Source of the DNA: Paraburkholderia bryophila
Lineage (GTDB): Bacteria; Pseudomonadota; Gammaproteobacteria; Burkholderiales; Burkholderiaceae
Reading direction: 5' to 3'
Length of the DNA stretch: 64,000 bases
NCBI RefSeq assembly: GCF_013409255.1
Contig: NZ_JACCAS010000002.1
Span: forward strand, 124,001 to 188,000
How positions within the stretch are numbered: the stretch's first letter is position 1; every line of letters starts with the position of its first letter. The notes beneath the pieces are model-generated. The model was not told the origin of the DNA. It searched no databases and saw only the letters and a program-made list of their open reading frames with translations. Made by a program: the position numbers and the translations under genes. This document shows positions 16,668-26,114 of this stretch, one piece after another.

Positions 16668-17822
16668 CTAGCCCGCGAATTGCGCCAGCACCCGATCGCG
16701 GATCGCAGGACGAATATTCGACTGCGCCATGTGGCCGTGATAATGCGCGACGACGCGTGGGTTCATCACACGGAACCACAAAGGCGGTACGTACGCGAAG
16801 ATGATCATCGTGGCATAGCCGGACGGCAATTGCGGCGCGCCGTCGAAGTGGCGCAGTGCCTGATACGAGCGCGTCGGATTCGCGTGATGATCGGCGTGAC
16901 GCTGCAACTGGTACAGAAACAGATTGGTCACGATACGGTTGCTGTTCCACGAGTGCTGCGGCTGGCAGCGCTCGTAACGGCCGCTCGCGAGCTGCTTGCG
17001 GCCCAGGCCGTAGTGCTCCAGATAATTCACTACTTCAAGCAGCGACGCGCCGTACACGGCCTGGATCAGCAGGAACGGAACGATCGTCTTGCCGAACAGT
17101 GCGATCAGTCCACCCCACAGCACGACGGTCATCGCCCACGAATGCAGGACTTCATTGCGCCACGTCCACGGCGATTTGCCGAGACGTTCGAGGCGGTGTT
17201 TTTCAAGCCGCCACGCGGACGCGATGCTGCCGAACACCGTGCGCGGCAGGAAGGCCCAAAACGATTCGCCATAGCGTGCGCTGGCCGGATCGAGCGGCGT
17301 CGCCACCCGCACGTGATGACCGCGATTATGTTCGACGAAGAAGTGCCCATAGCAGACCGGCGCCAGTGTGATCTTGGCGAGCCAGCGCTCGAAACGATCG
17401 GTTTTGTGGCCGAGTTCGTGCGCGGTGTTGATCGACACGCCGGTCGCCGCGCCCAGCGACAGCGCGAAGCCGAGATAGTCGTACCACTTCAAGGCGTGCG
17501 TCCCGACAATCCACACCGCGCCGAAGAACGACACGTATTCGATGAACGTGGCGAGATAAACGACCCGCCGGTAATAGCGCTCGCGCTCCAGTGTCGGGAC
17601 GACGTCTTCGGGCGGGTTGCTGGGATCGTCGCCGATCAGATAGTCGAGCAGCGGGATGATGCCGAACACGAATATCGGACCGAACCACCAGAAAATGTGC
17701 CAACCGGTTTGCAACGCCAGATTCGCGGCATGCAGCGGCAAGGTGATCGTGAGCGCGCCGAGCAGCCACAGATAGCGTTTGCTGTCGACCCACCGCGCGG
17801 GGGCCGCTTGCGATGTTGCCAT
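16668..17822 (-). CDS. alkB: AlkB-type membrane non-haem di-iron alkane 1-monooxygenase
   Basis: AlkB hydroxylates the terminal carbon of medium-chain alkanes in the inner membrane, using electrons from rubredoxin and rubredoxin reductase. The 384-residue product has six predicted membrane helices and all His boxes: HELGHK (135-140), EHNRGHH (164-170) and QRHADHH (307-313), plus the AlkB-specific NYLEHYGL (266-273), which separates it from fatty acid desaturases. The start ATG follows a purine-rich GGAGGGAG site. No rubredoxin, reductase or AlkS-like regulator is next to it, so partners must be elsewhere. The length is typical of the family without a fused rubredoxin. Confidence 0.9.
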   Translation of the reverse strand: MATSQAAPARWVDSKRYLWLLGALTITLPLHAANLALQTGWHIFWWFGPIFVFGIIPLLDYLIGDDPSNPPEDVVPTLERERYYRRVVYLATFIEYVSFFGAVWIVGTHALKWYDYLGFALSLGAATGVSINTAHELGHKTDRFERWLAKITLAPVCYGHFFVEHNRGHHVRVATPLDPASARYGESFWAFLPRTVFGSIASAWRLEKHRLERLGKSPWTWRNEVLHSWAMTVVLWGGLIALFGKTIVPFLLIQAVYGASLLEVVNYLEHYGLGRKQLASGRYERCQPQHSWNSNRIVTNLFLYQLQRHADHHANPTRSYQALRHFDGAPQLPSGYATMIIFAYVPPLWFRVMNPRVVAHYHGHMAQSNIRPAIRDRVLAQFAG

Positions 17823-18102
17823 TGTCTCCCTCCTTGTTTTATGTCGCCCTTATCCGCGCATGGCTCGATGATGGCCGGCGCATAGGTCGGTAGGACGTTT
17901 TCCGACTTCCAGATTTATATGGCCTGGAGCGTGGGATCGCCAAGGAATTGAGCCAGGTGGGAGTCTCCAAACAGGGCAGCGGCAGATGAGGCTTGTTGGC
18001 GCGGGGTCGAGCGGGTGAATGAAACGGTCGTTCGGCGGAGAGGGAATGGGCTGGTTTGCGGCAACGCTTTTGTCGCCAGGCTCGAATCTTCCGAGCCCAA
18101 AC

Positions 18103-18127
18103 AAAAACGGCGGCCCGAAGGCCGCCG
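18103..18127 (-). terminator. Rho-independent terminator of ahpF
   Basis: On the minus strand, CGGCGGCC, a TTCG loop and GGCCGCCG form an 8-bp GC stem followed by TTTTTG. It lies 30 bases beyond the ahpF stop and is a classical intrinsic terminator with a stable tetraloop. Confidence 0.88.
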
Positions 18128-18156
18128 CACACTACTCACCCAACCACATCCCCCCC

Positions 18157-19749
18157 TCAGACCGTAGCGTCGGCCTCAGCCTCGCTCACCGCCTCAAGCT
18201 CTTCGCTATTGCGGATCAGGTGATCAAAAGCGCTCAGCGATGCCTTCGCGCCCTCGCCCACTGCAATCACGATCTGCTTGAACGGCACCGTGGTGACGTC
18301 GCCGGCCGCGAACACGCCCGGCACCGACGTCGCGCCGCGAGCGTCGACAACGATCTCGCCGTGCTTCGACAACTCCACCGTGCCCTTCAGCCACTCGGTG
18401 TTCGGCACGAGACCGATCTGCACGAACACGCCTTCCAGTTCGATCGTCTTCACTTCGTCCGAACGCAGGTCTTTATAGACCAGACCGTTGACCTTCTTGC
18501 CGTCGCCGGTAATTTCCGTGGTCTGTGCCTGCGTGACGATGGTCACGTTGGCCAGGCTGCGCAGCTTGCGTTGCAACACTTCGTCCGCGCGCAGCGTGGC
18601 GCCGAATTCGAACAGCGTCACTTCACGCACGATCCCCGCGAGGTCGATAGCCGCTTCGACACCCGAATTGCCGCCGCCGATCACCGCGACGCGCTTGCCC
18701 TTGAACAGCGGGCCATCGCAATGCGGGCAGTACGCCACGCCGTGATTGCGATACTCGCGCTCGCCCGGCACGTTGATTTCGCGCCAGCGCGCGCCGGTGG
18801 CCAGAATGATGGTCTTCGCCTTCAGCACGGCGCCGTTGGCCAGGCGCACTTCGTTGATGCGGCCCGGGATCAGCGCTTCGGCGCGCTGCACGTCCATGAT
18901 GTCGACTTCATACGTCTTGACGTGCTGTTCGAGCGCCGTGGCGAACTTCGGCCCTTCGGTTTCCGTGACGGAGACGAAATTTTCGATGGACAGCGTATCG
19001 AGCACCTGGCCGCCGAAGCGTTCCGCCACGACGCCGGTCACGATACCCTTGCGCGCCGAGTAGATCGCCGCTGCCGCACCCGCCGGCCCGCCGCCGACGA
19101 TCAGCGTATCGAACACCGGCTTCTTTTCCAGTTCCTTCGCGGCCCGCGCACCGGCATTGGTGTCGAGCCTGGCGAGAATTTCCTTCACGCCGCTGCGGCC
19201 CTGGCCGAACACTTCGCCGTTCATGAACATGGTCGGTACCGCCATGATCTGGCGCGCTTCGACCTCGTTCTGGAACAACGCACCGTCGATCGCCACGTGG
19301 CGAATGCGCGGGTTGATCAACGCCATCACGTTCAGCGCCTGGACGACTTCCGGGCAGTTCTGGCATGACAGCGAAAAATACGTTTCGAATTGATAGTCGC
19401 CGTCGAGATTGCGGATCTGTTCGATCACCGAATCCTCGAGTTTGACCGGATGGCCGCCGACTTGCAGTAGCGCCAGCACGAGCGACGTGAATTCATGCCC
19501 CATCGGAATACCGGCGAAACGGATGCCCGTTTCCTTGCCCGGGTTGCCGATCGAGAACGACGGCTTGCGTTCGCTGTCGCCGCGACGCTCGATCACGGTG
19601 ACGCGTTCCGACAGCGTCGCGATATCGTTCAGCAATGCCAGCAGCTCTTGCGATTTTGCGCTGTCGTCGAGCGACGCGACGATCTCGATAGGGTTACTAA
19701 CCTTTTCGAGGTACGTTTTCAACTGAGTCTTGAGATTGGCATCAAGCAT
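18157..19749 (-). CDS. ahpF: Alkyl hydroperoxide reductase subunit F
   Basis: AhpF transfers electrons from NADH through FAD and two CxxC centres to AhpC, which reduces organic peroxides and hydrogen peroxide. The 530-residue length is normal. The N-terminal tandem thioredoxin-fold domain has SCQNCPEV; the flavoprotein part has the FAD motif [17 protein letters not shown], the pyridine nucleotide motif [15 protein letters not shown] and the redox pair in AYCPHCDGP, then ATG and GD motifs near the C-terminus. The ATG at 19749 ([14 protein letters not shown]) is the family start; the frame extends 39 codons further without homology. It lies 161 bases after ahpC on the same strand, and the pair is probably cotranscribed, ending at the hairpin at 18.1 kb. 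Confidence 0.95.
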   Translation of the reverse strand: MLDANLKTQLKTYLEKVSNPIEIVASLDDSAKSQELLALLNDIATLSERVTVIERRGDSERKPSFSIGNPGKETGIRFAGIPMGHEFTSLVLALLQVGGHPVKLEDSVIEQIRNLDGDYQFETYFSLSCQNCPEVVQALNVMALINPRIRHVAIDGALFQNEVEARQIMAVPTMFMNGEVFGQGRSGVKEILARLDTNAGARAAKELEKKPVFDTLIVGGGPAGAAAAIYSARKGIVTGVVAERFGGQVLDTLSIENFVSVTETEGPKFATALEQHVKTYEVDIMDVQRAEALIPGRINEVRLANGAVLKAKTIILATGARWREINVPGEREYRNHGVAYCPHCDGPLFKGKRVAVIGGGNSGVEAAIDLAGIVREVTLFEFGATLRADEVLQRKLRSLANVTIVTQAQTTEITGDGKKVNGLVYKDLRSDEVKTIELEGVFVQIGLVPNTEWLKGTVELSKHGEIVVDARGATSVPGVFAAGDVTTVPFKQIVIAVGEGAKASLSAFDHLIRNSEELEAVSEAEADATV

Positions 19750-19910
19750 GGCGATTCGATTCCGTGGCGATGGGTATTGGGTTCCCGGCGCCGCACGCAT
19801 CCGGAAAGGACAGGTGCGGCCCGGGGACGCGCGAACCGTCGTATTCAACGGTCCGCACGGTGACACGCCGTGAGGCGCTTGTTGCGGTTGCTACGAGCGG
19901 TCTGGAGACC

Positions 19911-20474
19911 TTAGATCTTGCCGATCAGGTCCAGCGACGGCGTCAGCGTTTCAGCGCCCGGCGTCCACTTGGCGGGGCACACTTCACCCGGGTGAGCCGC
20001 GACGTATTGTGCAGCTTGCACCTTGCGCAGCAGTTCGCCTGCGTCACGGCCGATGCCGTTGTCGTGCACTTCGCACAGCTTGATCTCGCCTTCCGGGTTG
20101 ATCACGAACGTGCCGCGCAGTGCCAGGCCTTCTTCTTCGATCAGCACGTCGAAGTTGCGCGAGATCGCCAGCGTCGGGTCAGCGATCATGGGGTACTTGA
20201 TCTTCTGGATCGTGTCCGACGTGTCGTGCCATGCCTTGTGCGTGAAGTGCGTGTCGGTCGACACGCTGTAGATTTCAACGCCCAGCTTCTTGAATTCGTC
20301 GTAACGGTCGGCCAGGTCACCCAGTTCGGTCGGGCAAACAAACGTGAAGTCAGCCGGATAGAAAACGAACACCGACCACTTGCCCTTCAGGCTTTCTTCC
20401 GTGACGGTCTTGAAATCGCCATTGTGAAAAGCCTGTGCCTTGAACGGTTTAACTTGACTGTTGATGATCGGCAT
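19911..20474 (-). CDS. ahpC: Alkyl hydroperoxide reductase subunit C (typical 2-Cys peroxiredoxin)
   Basis: AhpC is the cytoplasmic peroxidase of the AhpCF system. The 187-residue product has the peroxidatic motif [14 protein letters not shown] and the resolving cysteine in [10 protein letters not shown] near the C-terminus, with [12 protein letters not shown] in between. Length and motifs match enterobacterial-type AhpC. It is first in the ahpC-ahpF order, and an OxyR-like element lies about 90 bases upstream. Confidence 0.96.
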   Translation of the reverse strand: MPIINSQVKPFKAQAFHNGDFKTVTEESLKGKWSVFVFYPADFTFVCPTELGDLADRYDEFKKLGVEIYSVSTDTHFTHKAWHDTSDTIQKIKYPMIADPTLAISRNFDVLIEEEGLALRGTFVINPEGEIKLCEVHDNGIGRDAGELLRKVQAAQYVAAHPGEVCPAKWTPGAETLTPSLDLIGKI

Positions 20475-20564
20475 TTACTGAGTCCTCTTTCGGAGTGGTT
20501 GGAAAGTGGAGTCAGTATGTCAGACGACGCTTAATAGGTAAAGTGAAGTGTTTCAATAATTACG

Positions 20565-20579
20565 ATAGTTTTATACTAT
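20565..20579. promoter_or_regulatory. OxyR-like half operator upstream of ahpC
   Basis: ATAG at 20565-20568 and CTAT at 20576-20579 are separated by exactly seven bases, the core spacing of the OxyR pattern ATAG-N7-CTAT-N7-ATAG-N7-CTAT. On one side a CAAT at 20554-20557 continues the spacing with one mismatch; the outermost quarter is not conserved. The position about 90 bases before ahpC fits OxyR activation. Confidence 0.6.
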
Positions 20580-20610
20580 TTGTTGCGCCGCCGCAGGCTA
20601 TTGCGTCGGA

Positions 20611-22614
20611 TCAGCCTTTCATCAAGCGCCACAGGGTGGTGCGGCCAATTCCCAGCGCCCGGCTTGCCGCGGCGCGGTTACCGCCCGATTCGTCGAGGGC
20701 GCGCATGACGTCTTCGCGGGTTGGTGCGGCGCGGGCCTTGTCGGCGGTGGGTTGAGGATCGTGCTGAACAAGATCCGCTGTCGATGCCCGCTTCATCCGC
20801 CCGAATTCGGGGAACACCGCCTGCCAATCCTCGCCGCCTTGCGATGCGGCCGTGGCCGCCATCGCGGCGTCGCCGAGATAAATCGCGGCGCGCGCCAGCA
20901 GATTTTCCAGCTCCCGCACGTTGCCGGGCCACGCGTAGCCGTCGAACAACGGGGCGAGAAAGGCCAGCACCCGGTCCAGCGCGGCGTCCGACAAACCATA
21001 TTGGAGCGCGCTGCGGCTTAACAAGTGCCGCGCCAGTTGGGCGATATCACCGCGCCGTGCGCGCAGCGGCGGCAATGCTATCTGAAGCAGGTTGAGTCGA
21101 AAGTACAGATCCGCGCGAAACACGCCCTGCTCGACCAGCGCATGCAGATCGCGATGGGTCGCGGCAATCACCCGCACATCGACCGGCGTGGCGCGCCCGG
21201 CGCCGAGTTTCATCACCTCGCGCTCCTGCAGCACACGCAGCAGCCGGCTTTGCAGCGCGGCCGGCATTTCACCGATTTCGTCGAGAAACATCGTGCCGGT
21301 ATGCGCGATTTCGAACAGGCCGGGCTTGCCGCCGCGTCGCGCGCCGGTGAACGCGCCCTCCTCGTGCCCAAACAGTTCGCTTTCGATCAGCCCCTCGGGC
21401 AACGCCGCGCAATTGAACGCGACGAACGGATTGCCGCGCCGTCGGCTCGCGTTGTGAATGCCCTGCGCAACCAGCTCCTTGCCGGTGCCGCTTTCGCCGG
21501 TGAGCAACACGGTGGCGTCGTGCGCCGCGCCCGCGCGAGCCAGCCGCCGCACCCGCTCGAGCGCCGCCGAATCGCCGACCAGATCGCCCAGATAATGCCG
21601 CGCTACCTGATGCCTCGGCCGCTGACTGGTGCGCAGCGAGCGGTCGATGCGCTGCGCGACCAGCGCATCCTGCAGCGTCACGACCGACCCGGAACGCACG
21701 CCCTGCTCCACGACCGGCACACAGTTGACGATCAGCGCCCGGCCGCCGATCTGCTCGACACGCTCCTCGATCGGCTGGCCCTGTTCGAGCATTTCGCGCA
21801 ACAACGGCCCGACGGCCTGCGACACCTGCGCAGCCACGTCCCGTTCGCGGCCGGCCAGCAGCATGTCTTTCGGGGCATCGAAGCCCAGCAGATCGAGCAT
21901 GGCCGGGTTGACCGCTTCGAGCTGGCCGGCTTCGTCGAAGGCGGCCACGCCGTCGCGCAGATGGCCGACGATCGTATTCAGCCGCTCGCGCTTCGCTTCC
22001 TTTTGCCGGCTCACGCGCGCCAGTTCCACCGAGCGCTCGAATGCTTCTTCGACCGCGCCCAGCGAGTACAGAAACACACTGGCCAGGCCCACCTGCTGCG
22101 CGACGTCGCAGGCCATGCCGGGACCGATGATCACGCTGCAGCCCTCGGCGGCCAGATTGGCGACGGCGAGCCGCACTTCGTCGATCGACTGGTAGGCGCG
22201 CTGCTTCAGGCCGACTTTCAGCCACGCGCTCAGGTCCGCCAGTTCGTGCGAGATCGTCTCGTGCAACACCAGGCCGATCTGCGCGCCGGGCCACGTCGTA
22301 GTGGCGCGGGTGATCGCGCTCAGCACGTCGAAGCCGTTCACCTTCACCATCACGACCGGCACGTTCAGGTTGTCGCGCAGATACGCGCCGTTCGACCCGG
22401 CAGCTAGCACGACGTCGACGGCGCCCGCGTCCACATAGGCCTGCAAGGCCGTGACGGCCGCGCCGTAGCCCTCGCGTACCGAAAAGAATCGCGCGCGCTC
22501 GGCGTAGCGCGGCGCGACGGTCTCGCAAAGCGATTGCAACCGGCTGATACTGACCAGTGCAACGCCCGGCCGGCCCGCCTGCGGCGCCGCCAGGGACGAC
22601 GTGAAAGTAGACAC
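20611..22614 (-). CDS. PrpR-type sigma-54-dependent transcriptional activator
   Basis: The product (667 residues from the GTG at 22614) has a PrpR_N ligand-sensing domain (about 18-200), a PAS-like segment (about 205-300), the AAA+ domain with Walker A GESGTGKE, the sigma-54 contact loop GAFTGA and Walker B MFLDEIGE, and a C-terminal Fis-type helix-turn-helix ([20 protein letters not shown]). GCGGAG precedes the chosen GTG; a TTG at 22632 is the longer alternative. PrpR activates propionate (methylcitrate) genes on sensing 2-methylcitrate. Here the divergent target is a single isocitrate-lyase-family gene with a clear -24/-12 promoter. No prpC or prpD is present, so the inducer could be a related compound. 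Confidence 0.88.
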   Translation of the reverse strand: MSTFTSSLAAPQAGRPGVALVSISRLQSLCETVAPRYAERARFFSVREGYGAAVTALQAYVDAGAVDVVLAAGSNGAYLRDNLNVPVVMVKVNGFDVLSAITRATTTWPGAQIGLVLHETISHELADLSAWLKVGLKQRAYQSIDEVRLAVANLAAEGCSVIIGPGMACDVAQQVGLASVFLYSLGAVEEAFERSVELARVSRQKEAKRERLNTIVGHLRDGVAAFDEAGQLEAVNPAMLDLLGFDAPKDMLLAGRERDVAAQVSQAVGPLLREMLEQGQPIEERVEQIGGRALIVNCVPVVEQGVRSGSVVTLQDALVAQRIDRSLRTSQRPRHQVARHYLGDLVGDSAALERVRRLARAGAAHDATVLLTGESGTGKELVAQGIHNASRRRGNPFVAFNCAALPEGLIESELFGHEEGAFTGARRGGKPGLFEIAHTGTMFLDEIGEMPAALQSRLLRVLQEREVMKLGAGRATPVDVRVIAATHRDLHALVEQGVFRADLYFRLNLLQIALPPLRARRGDIAQLARHLLSRSALQYGLSDAALDRVLAFLAPLFDGYAWPGNVRELENLLARAAIYLGDAAMAATAASQGGEDWQAVFPEFGRMKRASTADLVQHDPQPTADKARAAPTREDVMRALDESGGNRAAASRALGIGRTTLWRLMKG

Positions 22615-22634
22615 CACGGCACTCCGCTTCAAAT

Positions 22635-22660
22635 ATGGAACGTTCCATGAAACGTTTCAT
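22635..22660. promoter_or_regulatory. Overlapping palindromes, probable activator binding sites
   Basis: Two perfect 14-bp palindromes overlap by two bases: ATGGAACGTTCCAT (22635-22648) and ATGAAACGTTTCAT (22647-22660). A further CATGGAACG follows. They lie about 95-120 bases upstream of the -24 element at 22755, the usual distance for enhancer sites of a sigma-54 activator, and close to the start of the activator gene, so autoregulation is also possible. Confidence 0.7.
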
Positions 22661-22754
22661 GGAACGGTGCATGCATTGTGCCACGAACCGCCGCACGCCT
22701 CGCATTGCGTCTAAGTCACTGATTATTTAGTACAAAGCTTTAAAAGCGCGCCAA

Positions 22755-22770
22755 TGGCATGGTTCCTGCA
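22755..22770 (+). promoter_or_regulatory. Sigma-54 (-24/-12) promoter
   Basis: TGGCATGGTTCCTGCA has GG at 22756-22757 and GC at 22768-22769 with ten bases between, matching the consensus TGGCACG-N4-TTGCA at nearly all conserved positions. It is about 50 bases upstream of the lyase ATG at 22822 and is paired with the divergent sigma-54 activator. Confidence 0.82.
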
Positions 22771-22821
22771 AACTTACGTCCAGCTTCGTTTAATCCTCTT
22801 TCCAACTGGAGACACACCGTC

Positions 22822-23703
22822 ATGACCACTTCCGCCATCCGCCGCGCCGCGTTCCGCGCCAAAGTCAACGAACGCCAAGGCCTGCTCGTGCCCGGCGCTT
22901 TCAATGCGATGAGCGCGCGCGTCATCGAGGACGCCGGTTTCGAGGCGATCTACATTACCGGCGCGGGCGTCACCAACATGTCGTTGGGCCTGCCCGACCT
23001 CGGTTTCATCGGTCTCGCGGAAGTCGCCGAGCACACCGCGCGGATTCGCGACGCGGTCGCGCTGCCGCTGATCGTCGACGCCGATACCGGTTTCGGCAAT
23101 GCGCTGAACGTGCGCCAGACCGTGCGCGTGCTCGAACGCAGCGGCGCCGACGTGATCCAGTTCGAAGACCAGATCATGCCGAAGAAGTGCGGCCACTTTG
23201 CCGGCAAGGAAGTGGTCAGCGCGAGCGAGATGGTCGGCAAGATCCGCGCGGCCGTCGACGCTCGCGAAGACGGCAATCTACAGATCATGGCGCGCACCGA
23301 CGCGGCTGCGGTCCACGGTATCGAAGACGCGATCGAGCGCGGTCATCGCTTCATCGAAGCCGGCGCCGACATTCTGTTTATCGAGGCGACCGAATCGCTG
23401 GCCGACATCGAACGACTGCCGGGGCTGTTCGACACGCCGCAACTGATCAACATCGTGATCGGCGGCAAGACGCCGGTGCAGTCGCGTGAAGCGCTGGCGA
23501 AACTCGGCTACGGCATCGTGCTGTACGCAAACGCGGCGCTGCAGGGCGCGGTACTTGGCATGCAGCGCGCGCTCGGCACGCTGAAAAGCAACGGCCGTCT
23601 CGACGAGGACGCCACGCTGGTCGCGCCGTTCAGCGAACGTCAGCGCCTCGTCAACAAGCCGCTGTACGACAAGCTGGATCGCGAGTACGCCGCGAAGGAC
23701 TGA
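22822..23703 (+). CDS. Isocitrate lyase/PEP mutase family lyase (2-methylisocitrate lyase-like)
   Basis: The 293-residue enzyme has the alpha/beta barrel core of the family: GFEAIYITGAG, LGLPDLGF, the metal-binding VDADTGFG and FEDQ, and MARTDA. The lyase loop KKCGH keeps the catalytic Cys that separates true lyases from PEP mutases and oxaloacetate decarboxylases. PrpB cleaves 2-methylisocitrate to pyruvate and succinate. However the sequence departs from canonical PrpB (KKCGHFAGK rather than KRCGHRPNK, and a different C-terminus), and prpC/prpD are absent. A lyase for another 2,3-substituted malate is therefore equally possible. The ATG at 22822 has GGAG at 22808-22811. Transcription is likely from the sigma-54 promoter under the divergent PrpR-type activator. 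Confidence 0.82.
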   Translation: MTTSAIRRAAFRAKVNERQGLLVPGAFNAMSARVIEDAGFEAIYITGAGVTNMSLGLPDLGFIGLAEVAEHTARIRDAVALPLIVDADTGFGNALNVRQTVRVLERSGADVIQFEDQIMPKKCGHFAGKEVVSASEMVGKIRAAVDAREDGNLQIMARTDAAAVHGIEDAIERGHRFIEAGADILFIEATESLADIERLPGLFDTPQLINIVIGGKTPVQSREALAKLGYGIVLYANAALQGAVLGMQRALGTLKSNGRLDEDATLVAPFSERQRLVNKPLYDKLDREYAAKD

Positions 23704-24015
23704 GGCGGAGAGGTCACCGGGAGACGAAGGGCCGTCGCACGGTTGCGGTCGGCCGGCCATCCGCCGTTATGACGGCAATCCCCGGCGATACAGGCGGGTC
23801 GGTTGCGTTACGATTCAGGGCTAGCGGCCACGCGCCCTATTTCTACCGGCACGTCACCGTCTAGGCCGCAATCTCCTTGCGCGTCTATATCCGCATGCCG
23901 GAAACCCGCTTTCGAAAGGTAGTTGCAAGAACATGAAGCCTGTTGAGAATCGCGCCAGCCGCCCACTCGTCGTACGCGCCCTCGTATCCCACACGCCGGC
24001 AACGAGGATCGGACA
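23704..24015 (+). other. Intergenic region between lyase and MFS genes (312 bp)
   Basis: No gene is supported here. GC-rich inverted segments occur near 23730-23775 (CGGCC repeats) but without a U tract. The MFS gene may have its own promoter in the second half. Confidence 0.5.
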
Positions 24016-25455
24016 ATGACCGCAGGCAGCGCACGCAATTCGCACATTGGCTGGCTGCCGTACATCGTCGCGGCGACCTTCTTCATGGAGTATCTCGACA
24101 CCACGGTGATCGCCACCGCGCTGCCGCAGATGGCGCACTCGTTCGGCGTCGGTCCCAACAGCCTCAGTCTCGGCATGACGGCCTACATGCTGGCGCTGGC
24201 GATCTTTATCCCGGTGAGCGGCTGGGTCGCCGATCGCTGCGGGTCGCGCACGGTGTTCTTCAGCGCGATCGGTGTGTTCACGGTGGCTTCGGTGTTGTGC
24301 GGGCTGTCGCAGAACGTCGCGGAATTCACCGCGGCGCGTCTGCTGCAGGGTATCGGCGGCGCGATGATGGTGCCGGTGGGCCGTCTGATCGTGGTCCGCA
24401 GCACCGAAAAAAGCCGCATGATGCAGGCGATTTCCACCATCACGTGGCCGGCGATCGCCGCGCCGGTGATCGGACCGCCGGTTGGCGGCTTCATCACGAC
24501 CTATGCGTCGTGGCGCTGGATCTTTCTGCTCAACGTGCCGGTGGGCATTGCGGTCATGGCGGTGGTGCTCGCCCTGGTGCCGAACCTGCGCGGCACGGAG
24601 CGCAAGCCGCTCGACGTGGTCGGCCTGCTGCTCAGCGGCACAACGCTCACCGCGATTCTGTACGGCGCGGAACTGGCGAGCCAGCCCGGCGAGAATCCGT
24701 GGGTCGCCGGCGCGGTCGTGCTGTTCGGCTTGCTGATGGGCGTGGTGGCGTTTCAGCATGCGAAGCGTCATCCGCATCCGCTGATCGACGTGTCCACGCT
24801 GAAAATTCCGACCTTTTCCGTGACTGTCGTGACCGGCTCGTTCACGCGGATCGGCATCGGCGCGGTGCCGTATCTGATGCCGCTGCTGTTCCAGGTCGGC
24901 TTCGGTTTGTCCGCGTTCAAGTCAGGGCTCTTGCTGCTCGCGAGCGCGCTCGGCAATCTCGGCATGAAGGCGCTGACCACGCGGATTCTGCAGCGCTACG
25001 GCTTCCGCATGGTGTCGATCGTCGATGTGACGGTGGCGGGCCTGTTCATCATCGCCTGCGGACTGCTGACGCCGAACGTGCCGCTCCCGCTGGTGCTGAC
25101 CGTCGTGTTCGTCTACGGCGTGGCGCGCTCCATGCAATTTTCCACGCTCGCCACCCTCGCCTATGCCGACGTCGCGCAACCGCAGATGAGCGCGGCCAGC
25201 ACGCTGTGGAGCGCCGCGGCGCAGATGACCATCGGCCTGGGCATCGCGTTCGGCGCGGTGTCGCTGCGGGCGGCGGCATTCTTCAACGGCGAGACGACCG
25301 GCCGCGTGTTCACGCTCGACGATTTCCGCCTCGCGTTTCTGCTCGCCGGCGTGCTGACGCTGGTGTCCGTGATCGGCTACTGGGGCCTGCCGCATAACGC
25401 CGGGCAAAGCATCGGCGGCGGCTCGCGCGGCAATGAAGATCCCGCGAAGGGTTGA
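24016..25455 (+). CDS. MFS transporter, DHA2 (EmrB/QacA) family
   Basis: The 479-residue protein has about 14 hydrophobic segments and the DHA2 hallmarks: MEYLDTTVIATALPQMA in helix 1, GWVADRCGSR between helices 2 and 3 (motif A), RLLQGIGGAMMVP (motif B region) and GPPVGGFITTYASWRWIFLLNVP (motif C). DHA2 proteins are proton-driven drug or metabolite exporters of the inner membrane. No membrane fusion protein or outer membrane channel is adjacent, so it probably works alone. The substrate is unknown. It is followed by a strong terminator. Confidence 0.88.
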   Translation: MTAGSARNSHIGWLPYIVAATFFMEYLDTTVIATALPQMAHSFGVGPNSLSLGMTAYMLALAIFIPVSGWVADRCGSRTVFFSAIGVFTVASVLCGLSQNVAEFTAARLLQGIGGAMMVPVGRLIVVRSTEKSRMMQAISTITWPAIAAPVIGPPVGGFITTYASWRWIFLLNVPVGIAVMAVVLALVPNLRGTERKPLDVVGLLLSGTTLTAILYGAELASQPGENPWVAGAVVLFGLLMGVVAFQHAKRHPHPLIDVSTLKIPTFSVTVVTGSFTRIGIGAVPYLMPLLFQVGFGLSAFKSGLLLLASALGNLGMKALTTRILQRYGFRMVSIVDVTVAGLFIIACGLLTPNVPLPLVLTVVFVYGVARSMQFSTLATLAYADVAQPQMSAASTLWSAAAQMTIGLGIAFGAVSLRAAAFFNGETTGRVFTLDDFRLAFLLAGVLTLVSVIGYWGLPHNAGQSIGGGSRGNEDPAKG

Positions 25456-25495
25456 CGGCGGAGGCGTTACACGTCACGGCCTGAGACAGTGACCC

Positions 25496-25536
25496 GATAC
25501 GGCGGTGTGCGAAACGCAGCACCGCCGTATCCTTTT
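25496..25536 (+). terminator. Rho-independent terminator after the MFS gene
   Basis: GATACGGCGGTG and CACCGCCGTAT form an 11-bp stem (25497-25507 with 25520-25530), whose apex can extend by TGCG/CGCA, followed by CCTTTT. It sits between the MFS stop and the next gene, and overlaps any longer start of the GNAT frame, which supports the GTG start at 25567. Confidence 0.85.
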
Positions 25537-25566
25537 GAAGCGTCGATAAACAGGAGGAGACACGCG

Positions 25567-26001
25567 GTGCAAGCGAACGATTTGACCATCTCGAGCAACA
25601 AGGCCGATCTCGACATCGAGATGATTTACACCTTCCTGACGCAGCAGACCCCGTGGGCCAAGGGCATGCCGCGCGACACGTTCGAGCGCGCCGTCGCGGG
25701 CTCGCTATGTTTCGGCGGCTATCTCGACGGCCGCCAGATCGCGTTCGTGCGTCTTGTTACGGACCAAGCCACTTTCGCGTACCTGTGCGACGTTTTCGTG
25801 TTGCCGGAGTATCGCGGCAAGGGCGTCGCGTCCGCGTTGCTGAAGCACATTTTCGCGAGCCCCTCGCTCGCCGGTTTGCGACGCATCGTGCTGGTCACGA
25901 GCGACGCGCATCACGTGTACGCGCCGCATGGTTTTACCGGGCTCGCGAATCCGGAGCGTTATATGGAGTTGCATAACCCGGCTATCTACAAGACGGACTG
26001 A
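25567..26001 (+). CDS. GNAT family N-acetyltransferase
   Basis: The GTG at 25567 is preceded by AGGAGGAG (25552-25559) and gives 144 residues; the longer open frame runs through the upstream terminator and is rejected. The acetyl-CoA binding motif A is clear: CDVFVLPEYRGKGVASALLKHI (key R-G-K-G-V-A). Upstream strands (FGGYLDGRQIAFVRLVTD) and the C-terminal APHGFTGL complete the fold. The HHVYAPHGF pattern suggests a small-molecule acetyltransferase of the type annotated as acetyltransferase YpeA/ElaA-like, but the substrate is unknown. Confidence 0.85.
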   Translation: MQANDLTISSNKADLDIEMIYTFLTQQTPWAKGMPRDTFERAVAGSLCFGGYLDGRQIAFVRLVTDQATFAYLCDVFVLPEYRGKGVASALLKHIFASPSLAGLRRIVLVTSDAHHVYAPHGFTGLANPERYMELHNPAIYKTD

Positions 26002-26114
26002 GCGCCGTCGGACCGCTGTCATCGCCGTGCCACGTTCGCCCGGTACTTTGCTGCGACAACAGAAAAACGGTCCCCACCCAATGTCCCAGCTTTTCGAGCG
26101 CGACTGCCGCAGCC

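Noticed and set aside
16614..17885. 423-codon plus-strand ORF across the alkB gene
   Set aside because: The minus-strand AlkB frame has all His boxes; the plus frame is an antisense shadow.
24016..25455. MFS gene as part of the lyase operon with a propionate transporter role
   Set aside because: The 312-bp gap and clear DHA2 exporter motifs argue for an independent drug-type exporter.
25957..25980. A fifth ModE-like 24-mer, CGTTATATG-N6-CATAACCCG
   Set aside because: It lies inside the GNAT coding region near its end, spells conserved-type codons and has no promoter position; judged a chance match.
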